This document shows, one piece after another, positions 46,183 to 54,724 of a stretch of DNA of 64,000 nucleotides. This DNA is from Enterobacter sp. Bisph1 (GTDB lineage Bacteria; Pseudomonadota; Gammaproteobacteria; Enterobacterales; Enterobacteriaceae): positions 62,001-126,000 of the forward strand of contig NZ_JXAG01000035.1 in assembly GCF_000814905.1 (NCBI RefSeq), read 5' to 3'. The position numbers were made by a program, and so were the translations under genes. The notes under the pieces were generated by a model that had not been told where the DNA came from, searched no databases, and worked only from the letters and a program-made list of their open reading frames with translations. Position 1 is the stretch's first letter, and each line of letters starts with the position of its first letter.

Positions 46183-48444
46183 TTATGAAAATATACACAG
46201 CACATTGTTGACGACTTTCAATGTATGATTACTAACATTGGTCACGTCATAATTTATGACAACGCCATTCTCTTCTTTTTTAAACAATGTCTCTGATATT
46301 TCATGCACTCTGACTCCAATGGAGGAGCCTTGTGTGGCTAATGCGAGGGTCGCTATACTCGATGACACGCCCGTGACGGAGGCGCTATGCCCGACAAAGC
46401 TTTCACTCAAGGCGGTCACACTGAGAGAGTGCACTTTTGGGTTAAATACCGCTTCGGGCGCATCCAGCACAATTTGCTCAAGGCTGGTGAGTTTAATCAT
46501 ATTGGGGCTGGTGAGGTGGATGGTGCCAGCTAAAACCGTTTGTGACCAGTTTCCGCGTTCAATATCCACCGTCAGTCCGCCGTGAATGTACTCCCTTCTG
46601 CCGCCCGAAGAGATAGTGGTATTCACACCGCTATCGTATTTTTCCTTCACTTGTCCGGTCACATGATGCGTCTGCGGTCCTTTGACGCGGATAATACGAT
46701 CGCCTTTTACCTTAACGGCATCGCCACCGCTGATAATATCCAGCTTGCGACCAAACTTGATGGTTTCCATCTGTCCATGATTGAAGGTGGTGCTCTCCTC
46801 CCCGTCCACGATGGTGGTACGGCTCCCGTGATAATGGAAAGAGGCATCGCCGGTAATATCATCGTGCTGCTCTTTTAAAATCGTCGTCGTGCGGTTTCCC
46901 GCGACGTTTACCGTCTGGTCGTTTTCCACCGACACGCTCATGTCTTTTTCAGAATGTAATTCGACCGCTTCGCTCCCGGCCCGGTCTTCAAAAAAGAGAT
47001 AGCTGGCATTGTCTTTATTGCCATCTTTGCTGCGGGTCATAAAACCCATTTGGGTGGCGGAAGCAGGCAACGGCCTCGGTGGCATATTCGCTTCGTTATA
47101 GACGCGCCCGGTGACAATCGGCCGGTCCGGCTCGCCGTTGATAAAGTCGATCACTACTTCATCGCCGACGCGCGGAACCTGTACGCCGCCGCAGCCCTGA
47201 CCGGCCCAGGCACTGGAGACACGTACCCAGCAGGAGCTGGTATCGTCCCCTTTTGCCTGCCGGTCCCAGTGAAATTTCACCTTCACCCGGCCATATTTAT
47301 CGGTCCAGATGCTTTCGCCCTGCGGGCCGACCACTTGCGCCGTCTGCGGGCCATAGGTTTTTGGCCACGCCGTGACCGACGCCGGACGGAAAACCACCGA
47401 AGAGGGAATCACGGTGAAATCGAGACGGTGCTCCGTTTCGCCATCGCTGCCGCTGGTGTAGCGGTTATCCTCGAAGAAATAGTTGACCTCAAGAGTAAGG
47501 TACTCACCGTTATCAGCGGCAAACGGCGCGTTAAACAGTTCAAAGATATGGCCCGGCGCAATGCCCGTCGCCGTGGCGGTGCCCTGGATTTGTTGATGTT
47601 CAACCTGCCAGCGCTCCTGACGGATGCGGGCGTAGTATTCACCGTGGCCGTGCTCCACAAAGCGCCCCGGCCAGTCGTAAACAGCAATGCTGCCGGGTTT
47701 TGGCGAAGCGGGATTCTGCCGCGCCTGGAACAACCACGCGTAGGGTTTGCGGAAATCGTAATCATCCAGGCTGTAGATCCCAGGCGTCACGCTCTCTTCC
47801 CGTGCCCACTGGCTGATACCCTCTTCACTAATAGCGCCACCGGAGGGGGTTTGATGATAGGGAATGGTCTCATACCCGCTGAAGGGTTGATATTCCGCCG
47901 CCGCGTCACTCAGCACCATGACATGACGGTCGGACTCATGGCGAAAATGGTAAGCAATGCCCTCAAGCTCCATTAAGCGGCTGATAAAATCAAAGCTTGA
48001 TTCCTGATACTGTACGCAGTAATCCCATACGCGGTAGCTGGCGAAGAGCTTGTCTTCGACATTTACCTGATATTCGCTGAGCAGGGTTTTGACGATCTGC
48101 GGCACCGTCTGGCTCTGGAAGATACGCATGTTCCGGTCGAGCTTCATTGGCCAAAGATCCGGCTCCACCGTCAGCTGATACACCGCGTAGCGGGTGCCGG
48201 AAAGCTCAAGTGCGCTCGCCGCCACGCGGGTTACTTTCCCGTTAATAAAGCGCCCGCCGTTATAGCCCTGGGTAGGAATATTAACGGTGACCGGCTGGCC
48301 GAGGAGTTTCTTGCTATCGATCCGCGACTCTGTTCCCAGCACCGTTAACGTCAGTGCGAACGACTCCGACAGCGCTTCGCGGCCAGAGAGTTTCCAGAAA
48401 AGCAAGCTGTCGACGGGCAGCTTAACCGTGATCCTGTTCACCAT
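46183..48444 (-). CDS. vgrG: T6SS spike protein VgrG (copy 1)
   Basis: The 753-residue protein has the VgrG plan: gp27-like base domain with the CVQYQESSFDFISRLMELEGI motif, gp5 OB fold with GRVKVKFHWDR and SSCWVRVSSAWAG, RVGDEVVIDFINGEPDRPI, then the repeated needle region (GNRTTTILKEQ, NHGQMETIKFG). The C-terminal 80 residues differ from copy 2 and end in NNVLCIFS, with no known toxin domain. VgrG trimers cap the Hcp tube and carry effectors. It lies downstream of the DUF2169 / pentapeptide / DUF3540 / PAAR genes, which probably load its cargo. Confidence 0.95.
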   Translation of the reverse strand: MVNRITVKLPVDSLLFWKLSGREALSESFALTLTVLGTESRIDSKKLLGQPVTVNIPTQGYNGGRFINGKVTRVAASALELSGTRYAVYQLTVEPDLWPMKLDRNMRIFQSQTVPQIVKTLLSEYQVNVEDKLFASYRVWDYCVQYQESSFDFISRLMELEGIAYHFRHESDRHVMVLSDAAAEYQPFSGYETIPYHQTPSGGAISEEGISQWAREESVTPGIYSLDDYDFRKPYAWLFQARQNPASPKPGSIAVYDWPGRFVEHGHGEYYARIRQERWQVEHQQIQGTATATGIAPGHIFELFNAPFAADNGEYLTLEVNYFFEDNRYTSGSDGETEHRLDFTVIPSSVVFRPASVTAWPKTYGPQTAQVVGPQGESIWTDKYGRVKVKFHWDRQAKGDDTSSCWVRVSSAWAGQGCGGVQVPRVGDEVVIDFINGEPDRPIVTGRVYNEANMPPRPLPASATQMGFMTRSKDGNKDNASYLFFEDRAGSEAVELHSEKDMSVSVENDQTVNVAGNRTTTILKEQHDDITGDASFHYHGSRTTIVDGEESTTFNHGQMETIKFGRKLDIISGGDAVKVKGDRIIRVKGPQTHHVTGQVKEKYDSGVNTTISSGGRREYIHGGLTVDIERGNWSQTVLAGTIHLTSPNMIKLTSLEQIVLDAPEAVFNPKVHSLSVTALSESFVGHSASVTGVSSSIATLALATQGSSIGVRVHEISETLFKKEENGVVINYDVTNVSNHTLKVVNNVLCIFS

Positions 48445-48536
48445 AACCCTACGTCCCTATCAATAATCCATCACATTGCGCACTTACGGCTTGCGTGCGT
48501 TCCTTAACCCTGAAATCCCACTCCTTCCTGCGCCTC

Positions 48537-48929
48537 TTAAGGTGCCAGCATTAACACTTTGAACTGGCTGGGCACGATGCGCATGCCCACGGCGTTAGTG
48601 GAGTTTTGCAGGCTAACGCTGGTTAATCGCGTTGCCGGCGTACCTTTCAATAATACGGTGAACGCGCCGGTTAAATGGCGCGACGGTCCCATTACCGTGC
48701 CGGACGCCACGCCGGTCGCCACGCCCGGGTTATCGCCGTTGGTCAGCGGCGTAATGGTCGCCATATTGTGTGCGGGCATGCCCATAAACAGAATATTGAG
48801 GGCAACTGGAATAGCCGTTGGCCCTAACGCGATATCCGGGTAAGGGATCGGCGTTGGCGCGGGCATCGGCGTCAGGCAGACATCCGGGAAGGCGAGATCG
48901 ACCCCCATTAACTGGCAATTAGCAAACAT
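48537..48929 (-). CDS. DUF4150 PAAR-like tip protein
   Basis: The 130-residue protein has the DUF4150/PAAR_4 pattern: MGVDLAFPDVCLTPMP at the start, then MPAHNMATITPLTNGD and GMRIVPSQFKVLML near the end. PAAR-like proteins sharpen the VgrG spike and often carry toxin domains, but this one is a bare tip with no extension. It lies between DUF3540 (4 bp) and vgrG copy 1 (92 bp) in one operon. Confidence 0.85.
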   Translation of the reverse strand: MFANCQLMGVDLAFPDVCLTPMPAPTPIPYPDIALGPTAIPVALNILFMGMPAHNMATITPLTNGDNPGVATGVASGTVMGPSRHLTGAFTVLLKGTPATRLTSVSLQNSTNAVGMRIVPSQFKVLMLAP

Positions 48930-48933
48930 CGTT

Positions 48934-49539
48934 TCACCCCATATGAATCTGTTCAGAGTCGACTTTGGTGATCGCCTTCGAGGTGATCACCGTATTGTGC
49001 GCATGCATGCGCAGATAATCTTCCGCTTTCATATCCAGCTGTCCGGCGCGCACCTGCTCGGTCTGACGCGTGGTGCGAAACAGGTTATGGCTGAGCTGCG
49101 TCACGGTCTGCCAGACGGATTCCGCCCGCTTGCCGACAACGCGTGACAGGGTGACCCAGGCGGAAATTTTGTCGCCGCTGTAGGTCATCTCGCTGATATG
49201 GCAATCGCCTTTTGCCGCGCTGACATTAAGGGCTTCGCTGCTGAGAGTTAACGCCCCCTGGCTTGCGATACGTAAATCACCCGGCACGCTCAGCTCCGTG
49301 GCATCGTTGTTGCCACGTTCAAGCACCGCCAGCAGCCACATCTGATTATCGACTGCGCTTATCAGCACCGTGTCGCCCGCCTGCGGGGCAATCACGCAGC
49401 TCACCGCCCGGCGGCAATGCCAGCCGCGGCCATCGCACTCCACCATCAGGCTGCCGTTGTCAAAACAGTGGGTCACCCGCGCGGAAAAGTGCCCGCCGGG
49501 CAGTGCGGTCAGTGCCAGGGGATGGTTAATAGGGGTCAT
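48934..49539 (-). CDS. DUF3540 T6SS accessory protein
   Basis: The start is the ATG at 49539, with GGAGAAAACCC before it; its ATG overlaps the TGA of the pentapeptide gene, so the two are translationally coupled. The 201-residue protein matches the DUF3540 family: HCFDNGSLMVECDGRGWHC, AGDTVLIS, then a beta-helical and helical C-terminus with DYLRMHAHNTVITSKA. DUF3540 proteins occur with DUF2169, PAAR and vgrG genes and probably help assemble the spike or load cargo; the precise role is unknown. Confidence 0.83.
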   Translation of the reverse strand: MTPINHPLALTALPGGHFSARVTHCFDNGSLMVECDGRGWHCRRAVSCVIAPQAGDTVLISAVDNQMWLLAVLERGNNDATELSVPGDLRIASQGALTLSSEALNVSAAKGDCHISEMTYSGDKISAWVTLSRVVGKRAESVWQTVTQLSHNLFRTTRQTEQVRAGQLDMKAEDYLRMHAHNTVITSKAITKVDSEQIHMG

Positions 49540-50621
49540 GGGTTTTCTCCGTAGATTTTGCTGTGGCGTTCGGCAGTCCACACCTCCGCCGCCAGTAACT
49601 CTTCGTCATATTCAAGAATGCCTTTGCGATCGGCAAAGCGTGCGCCCTCTTGCCGCGCACGGTGAAATCGGCTGCGGGAAAATGTCGCGCCGCGAAAATC
49701 CGCTTCGCGTACATCCGCGCCGCTAAAGTCGGCATAGGTCACATCGGCCAGCGTGAAATCAGTCTGTAGCGCACTCACCTGCTGCAGGACGCTTTGAAAA
49801 AAGCGGCTCTGCTTAAAGCTCGCCTGGCTTAAGGTTGCGCCGACAAAAATCGCCTGATCGAACAGACTGCCCTGCGCCTGCGCGTTGCTCAGGTCGGCTT
49901 GCATAAACAGCGCCTGCGTAGCGTTAACGTTGCGCAGTTTCGCCTGCTTTAATGATGCGCCGGTAAAGTTACACTGCGTAAGTTGCGCGCCGCTAAAATC
50001 GACACCGTCGAACTGATTGTCAGTAAACTGGCAACCGGTAAAAGTTTGCTGTGTGTAGTTTTTGCCGCGCTGGTCGCAGTCGAAAAAGACCGTGCGCTCA
50101 AATTGACTGCCGCTGAGATCCGCTTCGCGCAGATCAATGCCAAAGTAAGTCGACATCATGTTTCGGCAACCCTTGAGCGTCGCGCCTTCCAGAGGCGTCT
50201 CAAAAAAGGTCGAACGCTCAAGGGTTGCGCTGTTAAAACGGCTATTGTGCAGCGGGCTGCGCATAAACTGGGTGTGGTCGCACAGGGAATGGCTGAAATC
50301 ACTGTCGCTAAGCGCACACTCATTAAACACGCAGCGCAGCAGCGTGGAGCGGCTGAAATCCGCCGCCGTCAGTTCACACTGATTAAATACCGTCTCTTCA
50401 AACCGCGCGGTGGTCAGCGTCGATCCGGGGAGCAGACATTCGGTAAAAATGCTCTCTTTCAGGTTGCAGCCCTGCAGATTGGCTCCGCGCAGCGAGACTT
50501 CCTGAAAAATAGCCCCCGAGAGGTCACACCCACGCAGATCGTAGCCATCCAGATTGATCTCCATAATGGCCTCGCCGCCTTTTACTTTCCGTTGCAGCTC
50601 CGCCGTTGATAAGGTGTTCAT
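49536..50621 (-). CDS. Pentapeptide repeat protein of the T6SS module
   Basis: The 361-residue protein is nearly all pentapeptide repeats of the A(D/N)LxX type from about residue 25 to 335 (LRGCDLSGAIF, LREADLSGSQFER, ADVREADFRGATF), which would fold as a quadrilateral beta-helix. It ends with a short helix rich in Glu. It overlaps both neighbours by ATGA, so it is translated with the DUF2169 protein upstream. In T6SS clusters such proteins are thought to act as structural adaptors rather than toxins; that is inference. Confidence 0.85.
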   Translation of the reverse strand: MNTLSTAELQRKVKGGEAIMEINLDGYDLRGCDLSGAIFQEVSLRGANLQGCNLKESIFTECLLPGSTLTTARFEETVFNQCELTAADFSRSTLLRCVFNECALSDSDFSHSLCDHTQFMRSPLHNSRFNSATLERSTFFETPLEGATLKGCRNMMSTYFGIDLREADLSGSQFERTVFFDCDQRGKNYTQQTFTGCQFTDNQFDGVDFSGAQLTQCNFTGASLKQAKLRNVNATQALFMQADLSNAQAQGSLFDQAIFVGATLSQASFKQSRFFQSVLQQVSALQTDFTLADVTYADFSGADVREADFRGATFSRSRFHRARQEGARFADRKGILEYDEELLAAEVWTAERHSKIYGENP

Positions 50622-53158
50622 ATCACTTCTCCGTCCCGCTTCGGCAAGGTTTTCACCCGTTTGGTATATGCGCCCTGCAGCTGTGTCGCGTCATCCGTAA
50701 AGGCTTGCGACAGGTCAGCGCGAAACAGATTGACGTAGCTGAGATCCGCCCCTTCGAGGCGGCTTTTTTGCAGCATCGCGCCCATCAGATTGGCTTCGTT
50801 AAAGCGCGCACGGCGAAAATCCGTGCGCACAAACAGGCTACCGGTGAGCGTCGCACCGCTAAAATCGGCGGCTTCGCACTGCGCTTCGCTCAGATCGCTG
50901 TTATCCAACCGTGCGCGACTGAAAAGAGCGCCACGAAGATTTGCCTGGCGAAGATTGCTGTGCTTAAGGTGCGCACCGGTGAAATTCGCACCGGCAAGGG
51001 TGCCGCCGGAAGCGACGGCGCAGGTCAGCAGCGTTGCGCCGGTGAAATTAACCCTTTCCAGCTGACTCTCGACCCATGAGCAGCTCTCGAGCTGCGCGCC
51101 GGCAAAGCTGGCGTGCTGTAAATCGCATTGAACAAAGCTGGTTTTACGCATGATCGCGTGGCTGAAATCCGGCTGCGGCAGCGTAAGCTCCATAAACACG
51201 CCGTTGTCGAAAGTGGCATGGCAAAAGCGGCACTGGCTGAAACCCGTTTCGCGCAGCAGCAGATTATTCAGGCGCGCATGACTAAAATCGCAGGTATCGA
51301 ACAGTGCGCCGGTCATCTCCGTTTCGCTAAGCTGCGCACCATGAAAATCCGTCTCTTTGCACTGCGCCAGCGCGAGGCTGGCATTGTTGAGGTTACATTC
51401 GCGCAGCGAAGCCTGTTGCAAATCCGTACGCGCCAGCATCGCCTGGCTAAAATTCGCGCCGTCGAGCTGGCAACCGCTTAAGTTGGCGCACTCCAGCAGA
51501 GCGTTCTGGAAGTTCGCCCCGCGCAGATCCATGCCGGAGAAATCAGCGCCGGTGAGGTCAAGACCGCTAAAATCCCCGCCCTGCGCCATGGTGCGCTCGG
51601 CGCGCTGGCGGATGATAAGCGCGATATCGCCGGTAAGACGGATCGCCGGCGGTTGCTGGGCGGCGGACATCAGATACATTTGATGCAGCGCTTCGCGGCT
51701 TTGCGCCAGCTTTTTCTCGCTCATTTGCCCGGCATTGTGCGCCAGCAGTTCGTTCATACGGTGCATCGACTCCGGCCCGCGCGGCCGATTTTCGTCGTTT
51801 TCGGCCTGCGGATACCGCGCTTCCATTTCGGCTTTACGCGCCTCGGCTTGCTGCTGCATCTCTTCGGCTTTACGCTCCATCTCTGCAACAAATTCAGCCA
51901 GCTCGTCCAGCTTGGGTAGTTTCGGTTCTTCGCTCTCCTGCAGCAGTTCGCTGATATCGCCGCCCTGCGCTTCCAGCCGGGCACGGTGCTGCTCACGCAT
52001 CAGCGTCGCGCGCGCATTCTGGTTTTCGCGCATCGGGCTGTGGCTTTCCTGCACTTCGCTGTCAATCCACGGACCGATAATCTCTTCCGGCAGCAGATCC
52101 TTCTCTCGGAAGGCAAAGAGCGCGCCCTTCTCTTTGTCGAGGCGTTGGGTCAGCACTTTGCGGTAGTGATTAACGGAGCGAGTGGCGCCTATTTTCTCCA
52201 GTGCCGGCATCAGATGCAGAACATCGGCGGCGTCATCTTCATTGATGCGCTGATTGCCGTGCCAGATAAGCACCATCTGTTCGAGATGCGGGAAAAACCA
52301 CACCGTGGTGGCGCGCAGCGTAATCTCTTCAAACAGGATCTCGTCGCCGCGCTGGCGCTGGATAAAACAGCGCGCCTGCCACGGCGGCAGCGTGCCCTCC
52401 TGCAAATGGTGCTCTGGATGCATATTCCAGATGCGCCACGGGGCCTGCGGAGGTAAGGCATCTTTCTCTTCCCACCACTGATCGGGGCTGGCGGCGTTGA
52501 ACACGCGCCAGTCGATATCCGGTGCGAAGCCGGGAAAATCCTGCTGCAGCCAGCGGGCATCGTAGTTTTTACCCATCCGGCGAAAACGGCGCGGCCAGAG
52601 CAGATCCAGCGGGCCAAAGCTTGCTGGTTCCGGTTTTTCTCGCAGGGAAAGGATGCGCTGTTGAAGGGGTTCAATATTGGGCAGACGGCGATACTGTGTG
52701 CCGTTGTGATTTTCCAGCGTCGCACCAATGCCGTGAGGATTTTCGTCGCAACCTTCGCCGCCCCAGGCGCGGCTCCAGTCAAGGCGCATTTGTTCAAAGG
52801 GCTGCGGCGCGGTCGGGCGCGATCCGGCCCAGTAGCGATCGCCGCTCACCGCCAGGGTTTTACTCAGTTCGCCAATTTCAATGCGCACCGCGCAGGCGGT
52901 TTTATCCTGCTGATGCCGGGTGTAAGCGTACCCGGTGGCGAGGAACTCAGCCCGCGCCTTCGGCATCGCCATATCCAGTATGCCGCCGCTGGTTTGCAGT
53001 TCGCTGGCGGCCAATTGCCATAATTCGGTCTCGGGACGCAGTTTTGGCTGCGCGCTCATATCCAGCAGCGCCATCACCGAAACCCCGAGATGATTTTTCC
53101 CCTGCAGACGGAATGGGCGATTCAGCACGCTCAAGCGCAGCGGTTTGATAATCTTCAT
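50618..53158 (-). CDS. DUF2169 domain fused to pentapeptide repeats
   Basis: The 846-residue protein has an N-terminal DUF2169 domain (about 1-320: VLNRPFRLQGKNHLGVSVM, FEQMRLDWSRAWGGEGCDENP, ARWLQQDFPGFAPDIDWRVFN), a Glu/Gln/Arg-rich coiled-coil part (about 370-470), and pentapeptide repeats from about 535 to the end. DUF2169 proteins are T6SS accessory chaperones coupled to PAAR and vgrG. An AAAGGATG ribosome site precedes the ATG at 53158. It begins the five-gene unit leading to vgrG copy 1. Its coupled partners suggest one assembly complex. Confidence 0.9.
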   Translation of the reverse strand: MKIIKPLRLSVLNRPFRLQGKNHLGVSVMALLDMSAQPKLRPETELWQLAASELQTSGGILDMAMPKARAEFLATGYAYTRHQQDKTACAVRIEIGELSKTLAVSGDRYWAGSRPTAPQPFEQMRLDWSRAWGGEGCDENPHGIGATLENHNGTQYRRLPNIEPLQQRILSLREKPEPASFGPLDLLWPRRFRRMGKNYDARWLQQDFPGFAPDIDWRVFNAASPDQWWEEKDALPPQAPWRIWNMHPEHHLQEGTLPPWQARCFIQRQRGDEILFEEITLRATTVWFFPHLEQMVLIWHGNQRINEDDAADVLHLMPALEKIGATRSVNHYRKVLTQRLDKEKGALFAFREKDLLPEEIIGPWIDSEVQESHSPMRENQNARATLMREQHRARLEAQGGDISELLQESEEPKLPKLDELAEFVAEMERKAEEMQQQAEARKAEMEARYPQAENDENRPRGPESMHRMNELLAHNAGQMSEKKLAQSREALHQMYLMSAAQQPPAIRLTGDIALIIRQRAERTMAQGGDFSGLDLTGADFSGMDLRGANFQNALLECANLSGCQLDGANFSQAMLARTDLQQASLRECNLNNASLALAQCKETDFHGAQLSETEMTGALFDTCDFSHARLNNLLLRETGFSQCRFCHATFDNGVFMELTLPQPDFSHAIMRKTSFVQCDLQHASFAGAQLESCSWVESQLERVNFTGATLLTCAVASGGTLAGANFTGAHLKHSNLRQANLRGALFSRARLDNSDLSEAQCEAADFSGATLTGSLFVRTDFRRARFNEANLMGAMLQKSRLEGADLSYVNLFRADLSQAFTDDATQLQGAYTKRVKTLPKRDGEVI

Positions 53159-53771
53159 ACAACATCCTTTGGAAGATTAGTAATAGAGTTGGCGTTGAGT
53201 AAATATCGGAGTGAACGCCGAAAAATGTTTGAAGACTTTTCAAATAGTGTAAGAAAGCTACGCATATCTGAACGGCCGCCATTGTTAATTGTTAAAATAA
53301 CGTCTAATTCCTGAAGTTAATAATTTATTCCGAACGAGGGCTGAAAAAAGTTGGGAATAAAAACTTCAATCTTCAAGATGCTGCTGCGTTGATATCCAAT
53401 AATTGTCTATTTTTGAGGAGAAGTGGTTAAACACAATGACAACAAACATTAAAAAGCAGTCAGCGCTGATAGCCTTTGACCAATGAAAACCACCAAATAA
53501 TTAAAAAATATATTAAATATTCCACCCATGACAAACTGATATAAACTCATTACCTTCAGAATTGATTATGTTTTTTTTGCACAGTATATAATCGACACTA
53601 AAAGCAATTATCCATAGTATCGAATGCAAGTTTTACCTACCGCTAAACATATAATTTATTACGTATATATCTAAGGCTCTGGAATAATAGACCTATCATG
53701 AATGGCTATATTTTTTGGTTTATTCGGATCATACTTTATCCCCCACCATTACCTGGTTTGTATTTTTCGAT
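53159..53771. other. AT-rich gene-free interval within the T6SS locus
   Basis: About 610 bases separate the DUF2169 operon from the small genes behind vgrG copy 2. It is clearly more AT-rich than the genes on either side, holds no supported gene, and probably contains the promoter for the leftward DUF2169 unit. Its composition marks an insertion or remodelling site. Confidence 0.5.
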
Positions 53772-54059
53772 TTATTCCATCGATAAGGCTTGCTCAATAG
53801 CAGACTCTATATGTTGACCATCATGTGTTATAAAATGAACGGTAACACGATATATGAGCTTATTCCCACCCCAAGAAGTAGTTTGATGCGCCGCAACAAT
53901 ATCCGCACTCACTGCAATCCCCTTTTTAGCAACCCGTGCTTCTATCCAACCACTCCTAATTGTGGGGATCATATCACCGAAATCGCGCGACCTACTGCGA
54001 AAACCCCAATGATCCCAACGTAAGAAGTTCCGATTGATAGCAACATCTCTAACATTCAT
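53772..54059 (-). CDS. Small protein, possibly an N-terminal DUF3592-like fragment
   Basis: The 95-residue frame begins MNVRDVAINRNFLRW and contains ARVAKKGIAVSADIVAAHQ and YRVTVHFITHDGQHIES, a pattern like the N-terminal half of DUF3592-type domains seen in the genes at 54333 and 45760. It stops before the usual C-terminal part and has no membrane segment, so it may be a truncated copy. The ribosome site is weak. AT content is high. Whether it is still expressed is unknown. Confidence 0.45.
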   Translation of the reverse strand: MNVRDVAINRNFLRWDHWGFRSRSRDFGDMIPTIRSGWIEARVAKKGIAVSADIVAAHQTTSWGGNKLIYRVTVHFITHDGQHIESAIEQALSME

Positions 54060-54127
54060 TTTTCCAGTAAAAGCGTTTTATGAAAAACATTAACCCTGTA
54101 ATATTGATTTAATATTTCCTAATTACG

Positions 54128-54322
54128 CTATTTAAAAATTGGATAAATCAGTGATGGCAAGACGCTATATAAGTCAAAAAAGCGAGATAAATTTTTATCA
54201 TCAACATATCTAATATGTATCTTTTGGCTTAGCTTAAAATGGCTTAAATAAAATTTATCCATTGTATCTTCGCCCTTAACAGCATGTTCATGCCCACAAT
54301 TATCGAATATTTTCTTCATCAC
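54128..54322 (-). pseudogene. Possible C-terminal remnant of a DUF3592-like gene
   Basis: The 64-codon frame includes LSQKIHIRYVDDKNLSRFFDL, resembling the end of DUF3592-like domains (G-x-K-I-x-I-x-Y-D-x-K-N). No ribosome site precedes it and the front half of such a domain is absent. It lies 10 bases behind the intact copy at 54333 and in line with the fragment at 53772, as expected of decayed tandem copies. Confidence 0.35.
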
Positions 54323-54332
54323 TTTTGGAACT

Positions 54333-54713
54333 TCATTGCTTCCGCATTCTTTCTTCCAAAGGAGAAAGAATTTTAAGTTTTATTATCTTCGGGTCTTTTT
54401 CAGAGTAAATAAGAGGAACTTTAGCACCTTTTTGATATTGCGGTATTTTAACAACATCTATAACTGCACTTCCTTCACTGGTGACAATTTTTTGGTCAGC
54501 AGTTGTAAACCTAACTTGTATGACCACATTGATGAATGCGGAATTTTCCCCACTGGAGCTACGAATGTTGACTATTTCCCCTTGGGTTTCATTTGCATCC
54601 AGGGGATCTATCCTCACAGGGTTTCCTCCTCGAACAATAGTATATATAAAAAAAACTATTGCGATAAAACTGATAAAAAGAAGGGGGTAAGTTGTAAAAT
54701 AAGAAATATTCAT
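54333..54713 (-). CDS. DUF3592-like membrane protein coupled to vgrG copy 2
   Basis: An ATG at 54713 with AAAGGA at good spacing gives 126 residues; an upstream ATG at 54728 overlaps the vgrG stop (ATGA) and is also possible. One membrane segment lies near residues 8-28 (LLFISFIAIVFFIYTIV). The soluble part shows the DUF3592 plan: ETQGEIVNIRSSSG, VVIQVRFTTADQKIV, YQKGAKVPLIYSEKDPKIIKL. The tight coupling to vgrG suggests a linked job, such as immunity or spike handling, but no toxin partner is visible. Confidence 0.72.
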   Translation of the reverse strand: MNISYFTTYPLLFISFIAIVFFIYTIVRGGNPVRIDPLDANETQGEIVNIRSSSGENSAFINVVIQVRFTTADQKIVTSEGSAVIDVVKIPQYQKGAKVPLIYSEKDPKIIKLKILSPLEERMRKQ

Positions 54714-54724
54714 AGCAATCCTTT

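Noticed and set aside
47050-47976. Plus-strand frame of 308 codons opposite vgrG copy 1
   Set aside because: Antisense to a clear VgrG; similar shadow frames occur opposite vgrG copy 2, as expected from codon bias.
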